From Chloroflexota bacterium (GTDB lineage Bacteria > Chloroflexota > Anaerolineae > UBA3071): 13,851 nucleotides of DNA. Of the stretch, positions 12,001-13,851 are shown one piece after another. The number at the start of each line of letters is the position of its first letter. Positions within the stretch are counted from its first letter, which is position 1. The stretch is taken from NCBI GenBank assembly GCA_014383605.1, contig JACNHM010000403.1, forward strand, positions 1 to 13,851. Direction: 5' to 3'. A program made the position numbers and the translations under genes. The notes below the pieces were generated by a model. That model saw nothing but the letters and a program-made list of their open reading frames with translations, had not been told where the DNA came from and ran no database searches.

Positions 12001-13851
12001 GCCGTCGTCGAAGCGGCCCTCGATGGTCAGGTTGCCGTCGTTGCGCGGCGCGGTCACGATGTCGCGCTTGCCGTCGGCGCGGCAGAGCGGCGGGTCGGCG
12101 TCGGGGTCGTAGTCGGGGTTGTTGGTCGGATCGTCGTCGTCGCAATCGCGGCCGGGCACGAAGGCCGCCATCAGCCCGCGGCCCAGTTGCCACAGCCGGT
12201 CGTCGGCCTGGCGGTCGTTGTCGGCCGCGGGAGCCTCCCAGGTCACGGCCACGTCCGCGCCGCGGTCCTCGCGCACCGACAGGCCGGTCAGATACCACTG
12301 CTCGTCGTAGGTGTGGACGATCTGCGCCTCGTCGGTCGTGCGGTGGCTCGTGCACCAGGCGGCCAGCTCCTCCTGGTACGTGGCGTTGTCCTCCTCGGCC
12401 TCCTCCGACGGCGTGAAATCGGTCTGGTCGCAGGCGTCGGTGAGCACCTGCACCAGCCAGGCCAGGCGCACCTTCTGCGCCTGCTGCCAGTCGGCGCCGG
12501 CCGCGGGCCAGTAGATCATGCGCGCCCCGAACGCGGCCTTGCCGCCGCCCGTCTCGTCGGGGATGACGCTGAGCGGCACGTAGGCCAGCAGCTTGCCCTC
12601 GCCGTCCGCCTCGCGCACCGAGACGCCGTAGGGCTGCAGCGCCGCCGCGTCCACCATCTTGTCGGTGTACTTGCCGTTGACGACGTTGCCGATCGTCGTA
12701 CAGGTCGTCTTCGTCCCGTCCGAGACGGTCAGGGCGTGCTTGCCGTCGGCCAGGTCGGTGACGCGGAGGCTCGCCTCTTTGTGCTGGCCGCTGGTCACAC
12801 CGGTGAAGGTGTACAATGCCGCGCCCGTGGCCGGACAGGCGCTCCCGTAGACCTTGACCGTGTGCGTCTGGCCCGTGTTGGCGAAGGTGAACGCCAGGTC
12901 GGTCTTCGCGTTGTCGCCGGCCTTCGGCTTGAGCGCCACCGTGCCGGAGATTGTGTCGCTCGCCTCGCGCACGGTCACGGTGATGGCCGGCGTGGTCAGC
13001 GCCAGCGGGATCTTGTAGTCGGCCGCGCTGCCGTTTATCTCGATCTCCAGCATCGGGATCAGGCGCATGTCGCCGTTGGCGTAGCGAGCGTCGGCCGTGC
13101 TCTGGACGGCTGGGTTGTCGCTGGTGGCGAAGGTGGTGTTCTTGCCGCGCCGGATCTGGCCGGCGTCGTCGCCGCTCGGCCAGTCGAGGACGCTCATAGC
13201 GTAAGCCAGGTGCGTGGCGGTGATGGGCCGCAACTGGAAGTCCACCAAGACCGGGTAGCCGCCCGCCAGGTTGCTCACCTGGAAGGAGAAGGGGTTGGCG
13301 GCGTCGAACGGCGAGACGCTGCCCGCGTTGCCGCGCTTGCCGCTGCGGTCCACGATGGCGTTGGGCGCCAGATCCACGCGGTCGTGCACGCCGTCGTTGT
13401 CGTCGTCGTCGTCGAACGGGTCGGGGATCTGATCGTTGTCCGCGTCGCACTGGCTCAGGCTGGCCGGCACGCTGGTCACGTCGGCCAGGTCCAGACACTC
13501 GACCCGCTCCGGCAAGCCATCGCCATTGGTGTCGGGGTTATTAGGGTCGAGATACCAGTGCTTACCGGCGTAGTCGAACCCTGCCACCTCCACGTTGTCC
13601 TGAATCGCGTCGTCGTCCGTGTCGGCGCTCTTGGGGTTCGTGCCCAGTAGCAGCACCTCCACGCCGTCGTTCAGTCCGTCGCCGTCGGTGTCGGCTATCG
13701 TCGGGTCGGTCCCCAGCGCGGCCTCCTGCGCGTCGGTCAGGTTGTCGCCGTCGGTGTCGGTGGTGGCGGGGTCGTCCGCGGCGAGGGAGAGCGTATTGCG
13801 TGTTCCGTATTCCGTGATCGGCGCGGGGAGTTGTTGGGCTTGCTGATTCGC
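1..13851 (-). CDS. Giant multidomain surface protein (LamG / TSP3 / Ig-like / PD40 propeller / CARDB), partial at both ends
   Basis: One frame is open across all 4,617 codons, with no stop and no frameshift; I read every codon. Neither start nor stop is inside the window. In order it encodes calcium-binding DxDxDG repeats, unassigned beta-rich sequence, a hydrophobic module, a second DxDxDG cluster, six LamG jelly-roll domains with Ig-like spacers, LVIVD-type repeats, a seven-repeat propeller, three CARDB domains and a Thr/Pro linker. These families act outside the cell in adhesion, carbohydrate binding or surface display, and paired cysteines agree with that. No catalytic motif was recognised, so the role is inferred as adhesin or scaffold. 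Codon use strongly favours G or C at third positions, except in the hydrophobic module region and at about 2400-2640. Signal peptide, anchor and promoter must lie outside the window. The coding call is near certain; the biological role is not. Confidence 0.97.
52..396 (-). other. CARDB domain 3
   Basis: Residues 4486-4600. [57 protein letters not shown] and FGPMPVVV mark a third CARDB copy. It differs by a [12 protein letters not shown] insertion near 220-260, but the cysteine pair is kept. Confidence 0.92.
397..756 (-). other. CARDB domain 2
   Basis: Residues 4366-4485. [27 protein letters not shown], and [14 protein letters not shown] follow the CARDB pattern closely. The cysteine pair (VGCGDT and DHACAV) sits where it does in domain 1. 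DNA identity to domains 1 and 3 is visible, for example the shared GCCCTGGTTCTTGA at 661 and 301. Confidence 0.93.
757..1128 (-). other. CARDB domain 1
   Basis: Residues 4242-4365. [33 protein letters not shown], and the end motif [12 protein letters not shown] are the marks of CARDB, an adhesion-type beta-sandwich. Cysteines in AACDAGGW and DHRCQV could form a disulfide. Confidence 0.92.
1129..2358 (-). repeat. Seven-repeat TolB/PD40-like beta-propeller
   Basis: Residues 3832-4241 hold seven tandem repeats of 56-60 residues starting near 2358, 2184, 2007, 1827, 1653, 1476 and 1302. Each reads roughly [11 protein letters not shown], then [19 protein letters not shown], then xDTNGxTDVFVHDxQTG. 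The ADGRYVAF core is the PD40/WD40-like motif, and seven copies fit a seven-bladed propeller. The first five copies are very alike, even at DNA level, which points to recent duplication or gene conversion; the last ([18 protein letters not shown]) has drifted most and ends in VFVRRWEP. Likely a protein- or glycan-binding platform. Confidence 0.93.
2403..2635 (-). repeat. Palindrome-rich interspersed-type segment read in frame as coding sequence
   Basis: This stretch is unlike its surroundings. It holds several inverted repeats in a row: ACTCCAG arms (2586-2592 and 2624-2630, extendable to about 13 imperfect bases), GCCTGGG/CCCAGGC (2537-2543 and 2552-2558), an 18-base near-palindrome centred on CTGCAG (2508-2525), GCGGAT/ATTCGC around GGAATTC (2434-2448), and CCCA/TGGG (2403-2415). 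Third-position G+C drops, and rare codons TTA and TCA appear. The protein it encodes (for example [17 protein letters not shown]) is not like any domain here. It resembles palindromic interspersed repeats I associate with Chloroflexota genomes, from memory only. Exact ends are not known. Confidence 0.55.
2671..2832 (-). repeat. LVIVD-type repeats, one full and one broken off
   Basis: Residues 3674-3727. [20 protein letters not shown] followed by [16 protein letters not shown] is a clear LVIVD repeat, a family that builds surface beta-propellers in bacteria. A second copy begins ([14 protein letters not shown]) but stops where the next residues should be an AYVADG strand; instead [10 protein letters not shown] follows. 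A complete propeller needs several copies, so the fold here is truncated, apparently by the palindrome-rich segment downstream in reading direction. Confidence 0.75.
2833..3249 (-). other. Ig-like domain following LamG-6
   Basis: Residues 3535-3673. [18 protein letters not shown] followed by [11 protein letters not shown] (about 3061-3090) is the bacterial Ig-like ending also seen at 5761. A further beta-rich stretch ([33 protein letters not shown]) leads into the LVIVD repeats. Probably one Ig-like domain plus part of a second. Confidence 0.6.
3250..4242 (-). other. LamG-type jelly-roll domain 6 with a roughly 107-residue insertion
   Basis: Residues 3204-3534. The core reads [74 protein letters not shown] and LDVGRTTG. 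About 107 residues (3340-3660, starting [14 protein letters not shown] and including [17 protein letters not shown] and a Tyr-rich GYYYQG) then intervene before the normal closing strand [20 protein letters not shown]. It alone lacks the CxnC loop present near the start of the other five. A single domain with a nested subdomain explains this best. Confidence 0.85.
4243..4893 (-). other. LamG-type jelly-roll domain 5
   Basis: Residues 2987-3203. [96 protein letters not shown] and [20 protein letters not shown] follow the LamG order. The next domain starts within a few residues. Confidence 0.92.
4894..6132 (-). other. Bacterial Ig-like domain block (about three domains)
   Basis: Residues 2574-2986. 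The first domain ends with [18 protein letters not shown] then [12 protein letters not shown] (to about 5750), a classic bacterial Ig-like ending with the D-x-x-AP mark. The second contains [19 protein letters not shown] and [11 protein letters not shown] and ends near [13 protein letters not shown] (about 5350-5382). The third (about 4894-5340) has PVAVDWTLP, a five-cysteine stretch and [15 protein letters not shown], and is less typical. Such domains act as spacers that hold binding domains away from the cell. The spacing splits the LamG domains into groups of four and two. Confidence 0.75.
6133..6825 (-). other. LamG-type jelly-roll domain 4
   Basis: Residues 2343-2573. Landmarks: [88 protein letters not shown] and [20 protein letters not shown]. 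The middle section is longer than in domain 3 and holds a third cysteine ([12 protein letters not shown]). Confidence 0.92.
6826..7443 (-). other. LamG-type jelly-roll domain 3
   Basis: Residues 2137-2342. [80 protein letters not shown] and [20 protein letters not shown] are the standard LamG landmarks in order. It starts directly after domain 2, with almost no linker, and runs straight into domain 4. Confidence 0.92.
7447..8532 (-). other. LamG-type jelly-roll domain 2 with a roughly 100-residue insertion
   Basis: Residues 1774-2135. The core (7837-8532) has [12 protein letters not shown], the CTGGSCP loop, [41 protein letters not shown] and LTLDDFMV. A second module follows (about 7534-7836) with an acidic [10 protein letters not shown] stretch and a beta-rich part ([36 protein letters not shown]) that looks C2-like. 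Then a second LamG-style closing strand appears, [20 protein letters not shown]. So either a domain was inserted before the last strand or two LamG domains were fused with loss of the middle. Confidence 0.8.
8533..9159 (-). other. LamG-type jelly-roll domain 1
   Basis: Residues 1565-1773. Typical LamG/concanavalin-like order: opening strand [11 protein letters not shown], a loop with [22 protein letters not shown], the [10 protein letters not shown] strand, [30 protein letters not shown] and closing [20 protein letters not shown] followed by LF. Such domains bind glycans, calcium or proteins. First of six in this window. Confidence 0.9.
9160..9501 (-). other. Small beta domain between calcium cluster and LamG-1
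   Basis: Residues 1451-1564 read as a single beta-sandwich-like domain: a strand ([12 protein letters not shown]), then [20 protein letters not shown], a Pro-rich loop and [20 protein letters not shown]. The pattern '[12 protein letters not shown]' followed by a later strand ending the domain resembles CARDB or similar Ig-like domains. Called only as Ig-like. Confidence 0.55.
9502..9930 (-). other. Calcium-binding DxDxDG (thrombospondin type 3-like) repeat cluster 2
   Basis: Residues 1308-1450 contain [58 protein letters not shown] and [14 protein letters not shown], separated by spacers such as [10 protein letters not shown] and [10 protein letters not shown]. This is the same family as the cluster at 13357-13776, here with Trp/Tyr-rich insertions ([13 protein letters not shown]). 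The two clusters bracket about 1,140 residues of unassigned sequence with the hydrophobic module, so that region may be one unit set off by stiff rods. Confidence 0.92.
9931..10683 (-). other. Unassigned region C (residues 1057-1307)
   Basis: It begins with an acidic helix ([12 protein letters not shown]) leaving the hydrophobic module, then a mixed section ([37 protein letters not shown]), then beta-rich, aromatic sequence ([40 protein letters not shown]). A short CDDDGC loop near 9964-9984 leads into the second calcium-binding cluster. No family recognised. Confidence 0.55.
10684..11169 (-). other. Embedded hydrophobic multi-helix module (four to five membrane-like segments)
   Basis: Residues 895-1056 contain a Gly/Ala stretch ([19 protein letters not shown], 11113-11169), then [17 protein letters not shown] (about 11029-11079), [19 protein letters not shown] (about 10870-10926), and a long stretch from about 10836 to 10684 with [20 protein letters not shown] at its core followed by an amphipathic helix. 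Segments are about 20 residues long and joined by short polar loops such as LTDMSRQQ. This is what a membrane-inserting or pore-forming segment, or a buried helical bundle, looks like. It is embedded between extracellular-type domains. No named family assigned. Confidence 0.75.
11170..12060 (-). other. Unassigned region B before the hydrophobic module (residues 598-894)
   Basis: About 300 residues that match no family I recognise. The first third still looks beta-rich ([20 protein letters not shown]). The rest is aromatic-rich ([37 protein letters not shown]) and more helical towards the hydrophobic module. Many codons here end in A or T (GAT, GGA, CAA, ATT), unlike the GC-saturated LamG part, which suggests a separate origin for this section. 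It feeds directly into the hydrophobic module and may work with it. Confidence 0.55.
12061..12150 (-). other. MopE-like putative metal-binding motif
   Basis: Residues 568-597 read [20 protein letters not shown] followed by [10 protein letters not shown]. The DCDDxDPxxxP opening, acidic middle and closing cysteine resemble the short putative metal-binding motif named after the MopE protein, found in many surface proteins. Only one copy is present and the usual closing DNxC is not seen, so this is a degenerate or variant example. Confidence 0.5.
12151..13356 (-). other. Unassigned beta-rich region A (residues 166-567)
   Basis: About 400 residues with no family I can name. Alternating hydrophobic and polar stretches (for example [40 protein letters not shown]) suggest several beta-sandwich domains. 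The motif VRE[AD] preceded by a beta strand recurs three times (near 12961, 12607 and 12265), about 114-118 residues apart, hinting at diverged repeats. A Trp-rich piece around 12180-12480 ([32 protein letters not shown]) looks like a distinct domain. Extracytoplasmic by context. Function unknown. Confidence 0.6.
13357..13776 (-). other. Calcium-binding DxDxDG (thrombospondin type 3-like) repeat cluster 1
   Basis: Residues 26-165 carry successive acidic loops: [60 protein letters not shown], then a run of aspartates ending [10 protein letters not shown]. Spacers such as LGTDPTIA and LLGTNPKSA match the usual bacterial TSP3/EF-loop pattern. Such repeats bind calcium and form stiff rods in secreted proteins. 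The run of consecutive Asp at 13399-13413 is a common feature of the family. Preceded by a low-complexity linker. Confidence 0.92.
13793..13820 (+). repeat. Degenerate heptanucleotide tandem repeat inside the coding sequence
   Basis: On the plus strand the units read GTATTGC, GTGTTCC, GTATTCC and a decayed GTGATCG, giving three good and one poor 7-base copies. On the coding strand this reads TEYGTRNT. Because 7 does not divide by 3, three units give one 7-residue period. From memory, TACGCAA-type heptamers read as YAIRNTQ-like strings turn up in Chloroflexota assemblies; I could not check this. It sits in the linker just ahead of the first calcium-binding cluster. Confidence 0.55.

Noticed and set aside
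13381..13440. Simple-sequence GTC repeat as a microsatellite
   Set aside because: It is the aspartate run of the calcium-binding loops; GAC codons are expected there.
11858..13498. Minus-strand open frame of 546 codons in a different frame
   Set aside because: Shifted shadow of the giant gene; the product is an Arg/Gly/Asp-poor-complexity string with no domains, while the true frame gives coherent domains across the same bases.
10837..13650. Plus-strand open frame of 937 codons
   Set aside because: Its translation is Gly/Arg/Val/His-rich with no domain, and it is antisense to clear calcium-binding repeats. Codon bias explains its length.

Overview
The whole 13,851-base window lies inside one giant protein-coding gene on the minus strand. 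I translated every base from 13851 down to 1 in the frame whose codons begin at positions divisible by 3. I found 4,617 consecutive sense codons and no stop. Both ends are open, so the start codon lies beyond 13851 and the stop codon beyond 1. There is no intergenic DNA, no RNA gene and no second credible gene. Residue numbers below count from the codon at 13851.

Layout in reading direction (high to low coordinates):
(1) A first cluster of DxDxDG calcium-binding (thrombospondin type 3-like) repeats, residues 26-165.
(2) About 400 residues of unassigned beta-rich sequence, a short MopE-like DCDD motif, and about 300 more unassigned residues.
(3) A hydrophobic, glycine- and alanine-rich module of about 160 residues with four to five helix-like stretches (895-1056). 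This is very unusual inside such a protein.
(4) Another unassigned region and a second DxDxDG cluster (1308-1450).
(5) A small beta domain, then four LamG/concanavalin-type jelly-roll domains.
(6) A block of bacterial Ig-like sequence, then two more LamG domains. LamG-2 and LamG-6 carry insertions of about 100 residues.
(7) An Ig-like domain and one and a half LVIVD-type repeats, broken off by a palindrome-rich segment that reads through in frame.
(8) A seven-repeat TolB/PD40-like beta-propeller, three CARDB domains, and the start of a Thr/Pro linker.

This is the architecture of a secreted or surface-anchored multidomain protein, probably an adhesin or carbohydrate-binding scaffold. Regular cysteine pairs, calcium-binding repeats and the Thr/Pro linker all point to the outside of the cell. 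The window alone is roughly half a megadalton of protein. High G+C (about two thirds by eye), LamG plus CARDB plus LVIVD plus PD40 mosaics, and TPTPT linkers suggest a Chloroflexota (Anaerolineae-like) bacterium. That is an inference from general style, not a proof.

The points most worth a second look are the palindrome-rich interspersed element apparently domesticated as coding sequence (about 2403-2635), the embedded hydrophobic module, the unassigned region between the two calcium-binding clusters, and the LamG domains with inserted subdomains.
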